The notes under the pieces: generated by a model | The model's input: only the letters and a program-made list of their open reading frames with translations | Told to the model about the DNA's origin: nothing | Databases searched by the model: none | Shown here: positions 17,156-24,282 of the stretch, piece by piece | Layout: every line of letters begins with the position of its first letter | Position numbering within the stretch: the stretch's first letter is position 1 | Position numbers and translations under genes: made by a program | DNA from: Micrococcales bacterium UBA2465 | GTDB taxonomy: Bacteria > Actinomycetota > Actinomycetes > Actinomycetales > Microbacteriaceae | Assembly: GCA_002342255.1 (NCBI GenBank) | Contig: DDPP01000038.1 | Location: forward strand, 12,695 to 40,690 | Reading direction: 5' to 3' | DNA: 27,996 bases

Positions 17156-17629
17156 ATGCCTAGAGAAAGTGGCCAAAAAGTTGTTGCCACTAATCGTAAA
17201 GCCCGACACGACTATCACATTGAAGACGTGTATGAGGCTGGCATTGTCCTAACCGGAACAGAGGTTAAGTCCCTTCGTGAAGGCAGAGCCAGCTTGGTTG
17301 ATGGTTTTGCCAGCATTGATAATGGTGAAGTCTGGCTAGAAAATGTCCATATCCCTGAATACTTCCAGGGCACCTGGAACAACCACAGCACTAGAAGAAA
17401 ACGCAAGCTATTACTTCACGCCGATGAGATCTATAAGTTAACCGGAAAAGTCAAAGAATCAGGTTTCACCCTGATTCCGCTATCGCTCTACTTCAAAGAT
17501 GGCAGAGCTAAAGTTGAACTGGCTTTAGCTAAAGGTAAGCGCGAATATGACAAGCGTCAGACCCTCAAAGAGCAGCAGGATAAGCGTGAGGCGGATAGAG
17601 CGATGTCCACCAAAGGTAAAGACTGGTAA
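17156..17629 (+). CDS. smpB: SsrA-binding protein SmpB
   Basis: 157-residue RNA-binding protein that delivers tmRNA to stalled ribosomes. The OB-fold carries the family blocks [34 protein letters not shown] and [15 protein letters not shown], and the tail is basic ([15 protein letters not shown]). The start is ATG 17156, supported by AAGGAG at 17145-17150 with a 5-base gap; a longer in-frame reading from 17126 has no such support. TAGACT at 17118-17123 could be its own -10 box. It lies 90 bases upstream of its partner RNA gene. Confidence 0.97.
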   Translation: MPRESGQKVVATNRKARHDYHIEDVYEAGIVLTGTEVKSLREGRASLVDGFASIDNGEVWLENVHIPEYFQGTWNNHSTRRKRKLLLHADEIYKLTGKVKESGFTLIPLSLYFKDGRAKVELALAKGKREYDKRQTLKEQQDKREADRAMSTKGKDW

Positions 17630-17654
17630 TTCGGGAATAAAAGAGACAGACTTA

Positions 17655-17683
17655 TTGTTTATGTCTGCAGATAGCTTTATAGT
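17655..17683 (+). promoter_or_regulatory. Candidate ssrA promoter
   Basis: TTGTTT (17655-17660) and TATAGT (17678-17683) are spaced by 17 bases. Transcription would start near 17690, giving a roughly 30-base leader that RNase P would remove to make the tmRNA 5' end at 17720. The rest of the smpB-ssrA gap shows no other signal. Confidence 0.5.
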
Positions 17684-17719
17684 TATCTAGCCCTACCAAG
17701 GGTTTTGGTAATTCAATAT

Positions 17720-18093
17720 GGGGATGATCGGTTTCGACAAGGCTTCTTGATACGAAAAGAAGCGGGCCGTGAATGTAGCGTCAACACGTAAATGTTCGCT
17801 GCAAAATATAGGTGCTAAATCTAACAGCACTGACTTCGCCCTAGCCGCTTAATAGCGCCTAGCCCGAGTCCGTTAGTCCAACATTAGATTTCGTGTTGGG
17901 TCCTAGCGTCATTTAGAAATCTAGCTGTGTAGTTACGCCTTAGGGCTACATGGGACTTTTACTCAGGCTGGGCTGGTCGGTTTAGTCGCTTCATGCAAAG
18001 ACCGCAGCCGAGAAAATCATTAGTGAAGCTACGCCCGTAGAAGAGTTCGTTTCGATGTCATGGACGGGGGTTCGATTCCCCCCATCTCCACCA
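17720..18093 (+). ncRNA. ssrA: Transfer-messenger RNA (tmRNA)
   Basis: Trans-translation RNA of about 374 nt. The tRNA-like domain is clear: 5' GGGGATG pairs with 3' CATCTCC, discriminator A and encoded CCA (18091-18093), and a T-arm GGGGGTTCGATTCCCCC. The tag frame starts with GCT at 17814 and reads AKSNSTDFALAA to TAA at 17850-17852, followed at once by TAG. The FALAA end is a protease degron. TAGGT just before the resume codon resembles the usual upstream element. Pseudoknot-rich sequence fills the remainder. It works with SmpB encoded immediately upstream. Confidence 0.97.
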
Positions 18094-18107
18094 CCCCAAT
18101 GTTTAGA

Positions 18108-18130
18108 CCCCTGATCACTTCAGGGGTTTT
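18108..18130 (+). terminator. Rho-independent terminator after ssrA
   Basis: 7-bp stem CCCCTGA (18108-18114) / TCAGGGG (18120-18126) with a 5-base loop and TTTT (18127-18130), 15 bases after the tmRNA CCA. Confidence 0.85.
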
Positions 18131-18228
18131 CACATTTAAGCACATAGTGTCAGATTTACAAATAAGACAACATAATCAAGGTATGGTGTCTTTTGCCATC
18201 TTGATAGTGAATACCGGCGGGAGCAGTG

Positions 18229-18717
18229 ATGGATAGCAATCAATTCGTCACAGTCTTTCGGACACACCTGCAAGACATCTCCAAGTATTTGTCTCGTCGC
18301 GTTGATAGGGACCAAGTAGAAGATTTAGCCAGTGAAATCTTTGAGATTGCATGGCGTAAAAAGGTGGATTGTCCCGAGGGTATGGAATTAGCCTGGCTTT
18401 ATAAGATCGCTGGGTATGTTGTTTCTAACCATCGTCGAAAAGCAGTAAACAGGATTATCCACTTACCCATTCTGGATACCGATAAGTCAGCACCTTCAGC
18501 AGAAGACATGGCCTTGGATGGTAGCGGAGTTGCAATAGCCTTTGCGGCTCTATCTGGTTCTGATAGACAGCTTTTGAGTCTTCTAGTTTTTGAAGAACTT
18601 TCCATCAAAGAGATAGCAGTTGTGCTAGGAACTTCTGAGAACACCACAAGTCAGAGATTGAAACGAGCACGAGAAAGACTGTCAGCCAATTTAGCTTCCC
18701 AACTGTCAGATGTTTAG
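18229..18717 (+). CDS. ECF-type RNA polymerase sigma factor
   Basis: 162-residue group 4 sigma factor. Region 2 lies at about 8-75: RVDRDQVEDLASEIFEIAWRK for core binding and -10 recognition, then WLYKIAGYVVSNHRRK for DNA melting. Region 4 is at about 103-157, with the helix-turn-helix LSIKEIAVVLGTSENTTSQRLKRARERL for -35 recognition. Start ATG 18229 is supported by GGCGGGAG about 5 bases upstream; a GTG codon directly before it is less likely. A membrane protein gene follows 21 bases later and is the natural candidate for its anti-sigma regulator. The target genes are unknown. The adjacent heliorhodopsin is a possible member of the regulon but this is speculation. Confidence 0.9.
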   Translation: MDSNQFVTVFRTHLQDISKYLSRRVDRDQVEDLASEIFEIAWRKKVDCPEGMELAWLYKIAGYVVSNHRRKAVNRIIHLPILDTDKSAPSAEDMALDGSGVAIAFAALSGSDRQLLSLLVFEELSIKEIAVVLGTSENTTSQRLKRARERLSANLASQLSDV

Positions 18718-18738
18718 CAGAAAAGACATAAACCAGAT

Positions 18739-20031
18739 ATGAGTAAAGACTTTGAACAAGACGAGCTTTTAGTAGCCCTAAAAAATTCAGCTAAAGCGCA
18801 GAGTGCTCCGTTGCTTGACGATCGCATAATCACTTCAGCAACCGTGTCCGATTCGGTGAAAGGCCCACGTCGGTGGTTCACACCTAGAACCGCATTCAGT
18901 GTTATTGGTGGGGCTGCCGCCTTCGCAGTAATTGCCGGGGTCACTTTTTCTATGAACGCTCACGGTTTAGACCCAATTTCAGCTCTTTCAAATACAAACC
19001 CATCTGCCGATTCAGGAACTAATTCCAACGAACCTAATCCAAAAGTGACGCCTCTAAATGGAACCCTGCAGCAAAGACATTTCAAACTCGCCAGTCCTGG
19101 CCAAGATTCTGTAGGAAATGCAGATTCAGGAGTAAATGGGTTGAGAATTTGGGTGCCGGATGTAGTTGCCACTGCGGGACCAAACCTGTCTGAAAAAGCT
19201 GACTGGACGCCAATTATGTATGACTCGTTCCAAGTGATTCCAAACGAGACCTTGCTGCAAAGATTAGCTGAATACTTTGGGGTCGAAGGTGAAGTAACAA
19301 GAATGGACAAATCAGATGTTTGGATCGAAGATGGCCCGTCTCAGCAATCCGACATTTTGGAAATTCGGGACAAAAAGACCGGCTTTGTTTATTTAGTGGA
19401 TCGCCCTACGCCTAGTTTCTATTTGGAGATGAACTCGCCGAGCCAGGGCTCTTCTGGAGAATTCAACACCAAAGCTGAAGCTAAAGCCAAACTCCAGCAG
19501 ATCATCATGGCAATTCGGGGAGAAATTTTGAGTGAAGATTGGGAAGTTGAATACTCAGACGTAACTGTTACCAAAGACGTTGATACTTTTCATGCCTGCG
19601 CTAACCAAATAATCGGTGGGCACGAAGTTCCAATTCAGTTATGTGCCTCTTTTGTAAACGGATCACTTTCCACGGTTTCAGGAACTTTGGCTGTCTTTGG
19701 TGAAAATTACACTGTCCAAACTGAATCAGAAAAAGATGCGGTTTCTCGACTAGGTTCTTACTTCGATAACCCATATCGTGTAACAGTACTCGGTGATCCA
19801 GGTTCAACTTTGTATGGTGGCCCAAAACTAGATTCATACCTTGATTACTGTGAAAACAATCCAGCTCCAGGAACTGATTGCATCACCACAGTAGATAAGG
19901 TCGTGAGAGGTTATGGGGTTGCCTATGACAAGAATGGTGTTCTATGGGTTGTCCCTAGCTACTCCATGTATCACAATGGCTTCTTTATTGGCTCTGTGAA
20001 TGCTCTGTCATCTGAATACTTGAACCAGTAG
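18739..20031 (+). CDS. Single-pass membrane protein, possible anti-sigma factor
   Basis: 430-residue protein not assigned to a family. A short cytoplasmic N-terminus (1-50; DELLVALKNSAKAQ... LLDDRIITSAT) precedes one transmembrane helix (about 51-71), then a long extracytoplasmic part: a Ser/Asn/Pro-rich linker (about 80-110) and a globular region with four cysteines (HACANQ, QLCASF, YCENNPAPGTDC). Its position right after an ECF sigma gene and its topology fit an anti-sigma factor with a sensor domain. The zinc-binding HxxxCxxC anti-sigma motif is absent, so if it binds the sigma factor it does so through another N-terminal fold. No good Shine-Dalgarno precedes the ATG; coupling from the sigma gene is likely. 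Confidence 0.72.
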   Translation: MSKDFEQDELLVALKNSAKAQSAPLLDDRIITSATVSDSVKGPRRWFTPRTAFSVIGGAAAFAVIAGVTFSMNAHGLDPISALSNTNPSADSGTNSNEPNPKVTPLNGTLQQRHFKLASPGQDSVGNADSGVNGLRIWVPDVVATAGPNLSEKADWTPIMYDSFQVIPNETLLQRLAEYFGVEGEVTRMDKSDVWIEDGPSQQSDILEIRDKKTGFVYLVDRPTPSFYLEMNSPSQGSSGEFNTKAEAKAKLQQIIMAIRGEILSEDWEVEYSDVTVTKDVDTFHACANQIIGGHEVPIQLCASFVNGSLSTVSGTLAVFGENYTVQTESEKDAVSRLGSYFDNPYRVTVLGDPGSTLYGGPKLDSYLDYCENNPAPGTDCITTVDKVVRGYGVAYDKNGVLWVVPSYSMYHNGFFIGSVNALSSEYLNQ

Positions 20032-20105
20032 CAGGCTAAACACCCATCATTCTGGTTAGTTCTAACTAGGCTATATCTGGCGATTCCCAATGAAAGGAAT
20101 TATCT

Positions 20106-20966
20106 ATGTCAGATAAGAAAGAAGCCAAATTGGCTAAAAAGACCAGCACCGCAGGTCTTACTCGTTACAACTTTGCCGCAGGTGTTCTGCACCTAGTATC
20201 GGCAATCTCATTTCTTGCATTACTGCTACAGCTGAAAGTTCAAGGTTACTTCCCAGTCACTGCCAGTTGGATGGACGCTCCTCCGGGTTTCAAGCCTGGA
20301 AGTTTTTTCATAGGCGATGACGGGAAACCAGTTGAAGTATTAGCACCAAAGCCAGTTGAATTGTTCACTCTTAATCTGGGTGGGGCTATTGTTGCCTTCT
20401 TGTTTCTATCCGCGATATTCCACTTCGCAATCATTTCACCATGGTTCAAGAAACGTTACTTCGATGGTTTAGCTAAGAACCACAATTACTTCCGTTGGAC
20501 TGAATACTCATTGTCTTCATCCATCATGATCACTGCAATCATGCTGCTAAATGGGTTTACCGACTATGCAGGTTTGATTGCGGTATTCGCTGTGAACGCC
20601 AGCATGATTATGTTTGGTGCTCTTCAAGAGAAGTATGAGACTCCAGGAAATAAGAAGGCTTTGCCCTTCATCATGGGCTGCATGACCGGAATTGTTCCTT
20701 GGATCATCATTGGCATATCGGTATTCCGTCCTGGCTACGAAGGCACTAACGAGATTCCTCCATTCGTTTTCGGAATCATCATCACCATATTTATTGCCTT
20801 CAACACTTTTGCTATCAACCAAGCACTACAGTATCGCCAGGTTGGCAAGTGGAAGGACTACCTATTCGGTGAACGTGTTTACATCACCCTGAGCTTTGTT
20901 GCTAAGTCACTTTTGGCATGGCAGGTATTCTCGGGTGCGATTCTTCCAGCACTCACCAGTCAGTAA
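20106..20966 (+). CDS. Heliorhodopsin
   Basis: 286-residue seven-helix retinal protein of the heliorhodopsin family, which sits in the membrane with inverted topology (N-terminus inside) compared with type 1 rhodopsins and is thought to be a light sensor or enzymatic modulator, not an ion pump. The Schiff-base lysine is Lys267 (LSFVAKSLLAW, helix 7). The counterion is Glu133, next to Arg130, in FRWTEYSLSSSIMI (helix 3). Conserved His29 and His106 (IFHF) near the retinal pocket are present. NASMIMFGALQEKY and GCMTGIVPWI are further family blocks. AAGGA at 20094-20098 with a 7-base gap supports the start. No retinal-synthesis gene is in the window, so chromophore supply must come from elsewhere. 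A strong terminator follows, so it is probably monocistronic. Confidence 0.96.
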   Translation: MSDKKEAKLAKKTSTAGLTRYNFAAGVLHLVSAISFLALLLQLKVQGYFPVTASWMDAPPGFKPGSFFIGDDGKPVEVLAPKPVELFTLNLGGAIVAFLFLSAIFHFAIISPWFKKRYFDGLAKNHNYFRWTEYSLSSSIMITAIMLLNGFTDYAGLIAVFAVNASMIMFGALQEKYETPGNKKALPFIMGCMTGIVPWIIIGISVFRPGYEGTNEIPPFVFGIIITIFIAFNTFAINQALQYRQVGKWKDYLFGERVYITLSFVAKSLLAWQVFSGAILPALTSQ

Positions 20967-20983
20967 TTTAGGCTAAAGAATTT

Positions 20984-21016
20984 GGCGGTCACGAAAGTGG
21001 CCGCCATTTCTTTTTT
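20984..21016 (+). terminator. Rho-independent terminator of the heliorhodopsin gene
   Basis: 9-bp GC-rich stem GGCGGTCAC (20984-20992) / GTGGCCGCC (20997-21005), one T-G wobble, stable GAAA tetraloop, then ATTTCTTTTTT. It begins 18 bases after the stop codon. The opposite strand lacks a T tract, so it acts on the plus strand only. Confidence 0.92.
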
Positions 21017-21017
21017 A

Positions 21018-21398
21018 CTAGCCAATAAGTTGAGCAACGCGCTGGGGGGAGACCCCTAGCAATACTCCGATGTCGCGGATAGTTAGACCTTCATCCCGCA
21101 TGCGGCTAACTACGCTTCTAATTTCCTGCGAAGCTTCTTCCTGAAGCTTTTGAGCTTCCTGCATCTTTTCTTTGGCAGCTTCTAGATCGCAAATAATCCC
21201 TGGAAGTTCTGCCTCTACTTTGATTACCACTTCGCAAACTTCGGGATTTCCCTTTTGTTCTTCTAGGGATTTGAGTTTTTCGACGACCATCTCTTTGCAC
21301 TGGTCAAGACGCTTGGCGGTGACGGTGAAACCCTGAGGGCCTGCCACAGCAGCGGTCCAACCTTCGTTGGTGCGTTCTGCATGAACTTTTACTTCCAT
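21018..21398 (-). CDS. HicB-like/coiled-coil/HTH putative DNA-binding protein
   Basis: 126-residue protein in three parts. Residues 1-62 resemble the partial RNase-H-like fold of HicB antitoxins (MEVKVHAERTNEGWTAAVAG, TAKRLDQCKEMVVEKL). Residues about 66-100 are a charged helix likely to form a coiled coil (EAAKEKMQEAQKLQEEASQE). Residues about 101-126 are a helix-turn-helix (GLTIRDIGVLLGVSPQRVAQLI) of the sigma-region-4/Xre style. AAAGGG before the ATG supports the start. No HicA toxin gene is adjacent, so it is not an obvious toxin-antitoxin pair. It is likely a transcriptional regulator, perhaps of itself and the divergent DoxX-like gene. Confidence 0.75.
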   Translation of the reverse strand: MEVKVHAERTNEGWTAAVAGPQGFTVTAKRLDQCKEMVVEKLKSLEEQKGNPEVCEVVIKVEAELPGIICDLEAAKEKMQEAQKLQEEASQEIRSVVSRMRDEGLTIRDIGVLLGVSPQRVAQLIG

Positions 21399-21420
21399 GA
21401 CAACCCTTTCGACACGCCTA

Positions 21421-21463
21421 AGTAAAGGGGGACTTGACTAATTTAGTCAAGTGGTGCTTTACT
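21421..21463. promoter_or_regulatory. Symmetric divergent promoters forming a nested palindrome
   Basis: A perfect 9-bp inverted repeat ACTTGACTA-ATT-TAGTCAAGT (21432-21452) is framed by an outer repeat AGTAAAG (21421-21427) / CTTTACT (21457-21463). Read as promoters, each strand has TTGACT, an 18-base spacer and TTTACT: plus strand 21434-21439 and 21458-21463; minus strand complement of 21445-21450 and of 21421-21426. The two -35 boxes therefore face each other inside the palindrome, which could also be an operator. It would drive the HTH gene leftwards and the DoxX-like gene rightwards. Confidence 0.65.
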
Positions 21464-21518
21464 AGGACAAGTCTAATTACGACTATGAACCTTTTCAACC
21501 AATAGAAAGAGAAACACC

Positions 21519-21929
21519 ATGGAATACACACTAATCGGAGCCGCACTGCTTGTTTCGGCATTCGTAGCTTTCAGTTTTATCAAGGCTGGAATCCACAAAC
21601 TTCGCACCCCTGATGAAAAGCTGATCGAAGGCGGCTGGGGCTGGGTAAAGTCCTCACCTAAAGGCACGGTCAAGTTCATTGGTGTCGCTGAAGTGCTAGG
21701 TGGGCTAGGAGTAATCCTTTCCCCTTTGGCAATAACATTATTCAACTTGGACTGGGCTTATGGACTGGGAGTTGCTGCCGGTGTTGGTTTGGTAACCATT
21801 ATGGTTTTGGCAAACATCGTCCACATCGCTCGAAAAGAATTCAAATACACCTGGAAGACCGGCTTGATGGTTTTAGCTTTCACTGTGATTGTCACAGTGT
21901 TGCTTGCGGTTTACCCGACTAACATCTAA
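21519..21929 (+). CDS. DoxX-like family membrane protein
   Basis: 136-residue protein with four hydrophobic helices. It shows the DoxX-like pattern AFSFIKAGIHKLRTP after the first helix and IGVAEVLGGLGVILSPL in the second, then VTIMVLANIVHIARKEFK. Family members are small four-helix membrane proteins, several linked to oxidative or thiol stress; the biochemical role is unclear. AAGAG upstream of ATG 21519 is a weak ribosome site. The gene ends tail-to-tail with the S-component gene, with the two stop codons overlapping (21926-21929). Confidence 0.78.
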   Translation: MEYTLIGAALLVSAFVAFSFIKAGIHKLRTPDEKLIEGGWGWVKSSPKGTVKFIGVAEVLGGLGVILSPLAITLFNLDWAYGLGVAAGVGLVTIMVLANIVHIARKEFKYTWKTGLMVLAFTVIVTVLLAVYPTNI

Positions 21930-22690
21930 TTTCTTTTTAGCACCCCAGCCCTGATTGCTGCACGATTGAGTGTGGTGATCAGGGCTGTTCCAGTTAAGAG
22001 GATTAGTAATGAGGTAGTTATTGCTCTTCCCATATCCCAGAAGAAACCGCCAGTGACAAGTTCGTATTGAAAGAATCGCTTTAGATTATTCAGAATGTCA
22101 TCTCCAGCAACATAGCTAAGAGATGTGCCGGTTCCGGCTAAAAATGGCCAGTTCCATAAAGTCATTAGCGAACCATAAACAAAGCTTGCGATGAGACTAT
22201 ATAAAACTAAAACAATTTTCGATTGCCATAATTTTTTCAGCTTGGGAAGGATTCCTGCCCCAAGGCCTACCAAGCCAACTCCCATCATTTGGAAAGGAAG
22301 CCAAGGACCAATTCCACCAGTCAGGATTGCTGAAACAAGTATTGAGGCTGAACCAAGTAGGAAACCAAATCCTGAACCAAAAATATAGGCCCCGAGAATG
22401 ACTAAGAAAAAAGCTGTTTCTATCCCTGATGTTCCAGCACCAAGCAATCGGATCACGGCGTTAAGCGCAATCAGTACTCCCAGAAGGGCCAACTGTTTTG
22501 AACCAATATCGCCACTGGCAAATTCAACAAGAATTAGCACCAGCATCAAAGGCATTAAAACTATGAATACACCTTGAGCAACCGCTGATTCATTATGGGC
22601 ATTAGTTGCAATCAGCAGCGGCCAGGCGAACATCAGCACGCTGGCAAGACCGGCGATGCTGACACTGAGGATAGAAATAGCCCTTCTCAT
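21926..22690 (-). CDS. ECF transporter S component, probably for cobalamin
   Basis: 254-residue integral membrane protein with about six to seven helices, the substrate-binding subunit of an energy-coupling-factor importer. Distinctive segments are GVLIALNAVIRLLGAGTSGI, FFLVILGAYIFGSGFGFLLG and TGGIGPWLPFQMMGVGLVGL, which match actinobacterial S components of the predicted cobalamin (CbrT-like) group. Specificity is supported mainly by context: the operon is headed by a cobalamin riboswitch and also encodes transcobalamin-like proteins. Its ATG overlaps the EcfA stop (ATGA), so it is the last gene of the operon. Confidence 0.85.
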   Translation of the reverse strand: MRRAISILSVSIAGLASVLMFAWPLLIATNAHNESAVAQGVFIVLMPLMLVLILVEFASGDIGSKQLALLGVLIALNAVIRLLGAGTSGIETAFFLVILGAYIFGSGFGFLLGSASILVSAILTGGIGPWLPFQMMGVGLVGLGAGILPKLKKLWQSKIVLVLYSLIASFVYGSLMTLWNWPFLAGTGTSLSYVAGDDILNNLKRFFQYELVTGGFFWDMGRAITTSLLILLTGTALITTLNRAAIRAGVLKRN

Positions 22691-24282
22691 TTGTCAACCT
22701 GCTCAACAGTAATAAGTCCTGTGGTCTTAGAGATTATTGCTACCTGGGAGGCTAATGGTTGACCCCAGCCCAAAACTTCTTCTGGAGAAGAATCTGAGAT
22801 AATTTCGCCTTCCTTCAACAGAAGCACTCGGTCCGAAACCATGGCAACAAACTCGATATCGTGACTTGCCAAAATGATGCATCTGTCCGGGGCTCTCAGA
22901 GTAGCCAATTGTTTGGCTAATGCGCGCTTGGCGGCGTAATCCAAACCTCTGGTAGGTTCATCCAGAATTAGGACTTTAGCTCCCTTGACCAACTGAATGG
23001 CAAGCACCAGAGCAAGCTGTTGGCCGGCTGAAAGATCCCGTGGGTGAATAGCAGTATCTATCCTTCCGGCAAGACCCATAAATAGTTTTGCTGTTGCACC
23101 AGCTTCCACTTCGGCAAATCGGTCAGATTCAGCAAGTTCCTCGGCTAGAGAATGCAGGAAAAGCAGATCCGCCGCCCGCTGCGGAACCATTGCAACCTGG
23201 TCTAACCTTGTCTGCTTGGCAAGTTCAGCGGTGTCATTATTACCAAGCAAAACACTTCCAGAACTGCGTTCACCTAAACCTTGGATAGCCCAGCACAGGG
23301 ACGTTTTACCAGACCCGTTTTCACCCATTACTGCGGTTAACCGATTTCCATAAAATGAAGCACAAATATTTTTCAGTGCAACTACTTTCCCAAAGTGCAG
23401 AGATAAATCTGACACTTTCAGGATTTCTGGACCTGCAGGATTTCTATCTCTCGGTGAAAAACTGTGTTGCCCTTCTGCCCAGCGGTTTGTTGCCATATTT
23501 GCATCTACGCTCAGTGGATTCCAACCAAGCTTTATGCCGAGTTCGATTATTGGTGGAGCGAAACGTTCGTCATTGAATTGTGTTTCTGGATTCCCTTTAG
23601 TAACGCTGCCATCGCCATGGACCACTAAAACAGAATCTACTTCCGCAATTACTCTGCTTATGCGATGCTCAGCAAGTAATACGGTTACCCCATGTGAGTG
23701 CGCTAGTGACTTGAGTGTTTTCAGAACCTCGTTCGCACCCGAAAGATCCAGAGCTGAAGTTGGTTCATCTAGGAGTAGCACTCGTTGACCGGCGATAAGC
23801 GCTGAGGCAATCGCAACACGTTGTTGCTGACCTCCAGAAAGCGAGGATACATCTCGCTTCAGTAGATCGGTCAAGCCAAGAATTTCGGTAACTTCTTTTA
23901 GTCTCTGCTCAATTTCTATTACAGGCTTGCCGAGCTGTTCGGCACCGTAGACAATCTCATCTAGCACTGTGTCTGCAACAAAAGAACCTTCTGGTTGTTG
24001 ATTCACATAGCCCACCAGATTGGCAAACTCAAATGGAGCCTTTCCGGTTAGGTCTTGACCGTCGATGATTACCTGTCCACTGAGTAAACCGCCGGTGAAG
24101 CTCGGTGCTAAACCAGTGAGGGCTTTGAGCAGTGTAGATTTGCCAGATCCAGTTGGCCCACAAATCAAGACAAATTCACCCGCGGGAATTTCCAAGTTCA
24201 CTCTATTTAGCAGGGGAGTCTCGCTGGCTGGACTGCCGTCGGCCCGAAGATAACTAAAAGTGAGATCTTTTAAGGTAATCAT
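22687..24282 (-). CDS. Fused ECF transporter ATPase (EcfA1-EcfA2 in one chain)
   Basis: 531-residue protein with two complete ABC ATPase halves. Half 1: Walker A GPTGSGKS (42-49), Q-loop Gln95 in GYVNQQPEG, signature LSGGQ (148-152), Walker B VLLLDE (168-173), LLAEHR switch. Half 2: Walker A GENGSGKT (320-327), VPQRAADLLF Q-loop, signature LSAGQ (417-421), Walker B VLILDE (437-442), LASHD switch. In many bacteria these are two genes; the fused form is common in actinobacterial ECF systems. It powers the transporter with the EcfT and S proteins encoded on either side. Its start overlaps the EcfT stop by one base. Confidence 0.93.
   Translation of the reverse strand: MITLKDLTFSYLRADGSPASETPLLNRVNLEIPAGEFVLICGPTGSGKSTLLKALTGLAPSFTGGLLSGQVIIDGQDLTGKAPFEFANLVGYVNQQPEGSFVADTVLDEIVYGAEQLGKPVIEIEQRLKEVTEILGLTDLLKRDVSSLSGGQQQRVAIASALIAGQRVLLLDEPTSALDLSGANEVLKTLKSLAHSHGVTVLLAEHRISRVIAEVDSVLVVHGDGSVTKGNPETQFNDERFAPPIIELGIKLGWNPLSVDANMATNRWAEGQHSFSPRDRNPAGPEILKVSDLSLHFGKVVALKNICASFYGNRLTAVMGENGSGKTSLCWAIQGLGERSSGSVLLGNNDTAELAKQTRLDQVAMVPQRAADLLFLHSLAEELAESDRFAEVEAGATAKLFMGLAGRIDTAIHPRDLSAGQQLALVLAIQLVKGAKVLILDEPTRGLDYAAKRALAKQLATLRAPDRCIILASHDIEFVAMVSDRVLLLKEGEIISDSSPEEVLGWGQPLASQVAIISKTTGLITVEQVDK

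Noticed and set aside
20106..20966. Type 1 (pump-type) rhodopsin
   Set aside because: The EYSLSSS motif with Glu counterion and the AKS lysine context are those of heliorhodopsins; the DTE/NDQ-type helix-3 pump motifs are absent.
21018..21929. HicAB toxin-antitoxin module
   Set aside because: Only a HicB-like protein is present; the neighbour is a four-helix DoxX-like membrane protein, not a small HicA toxin.
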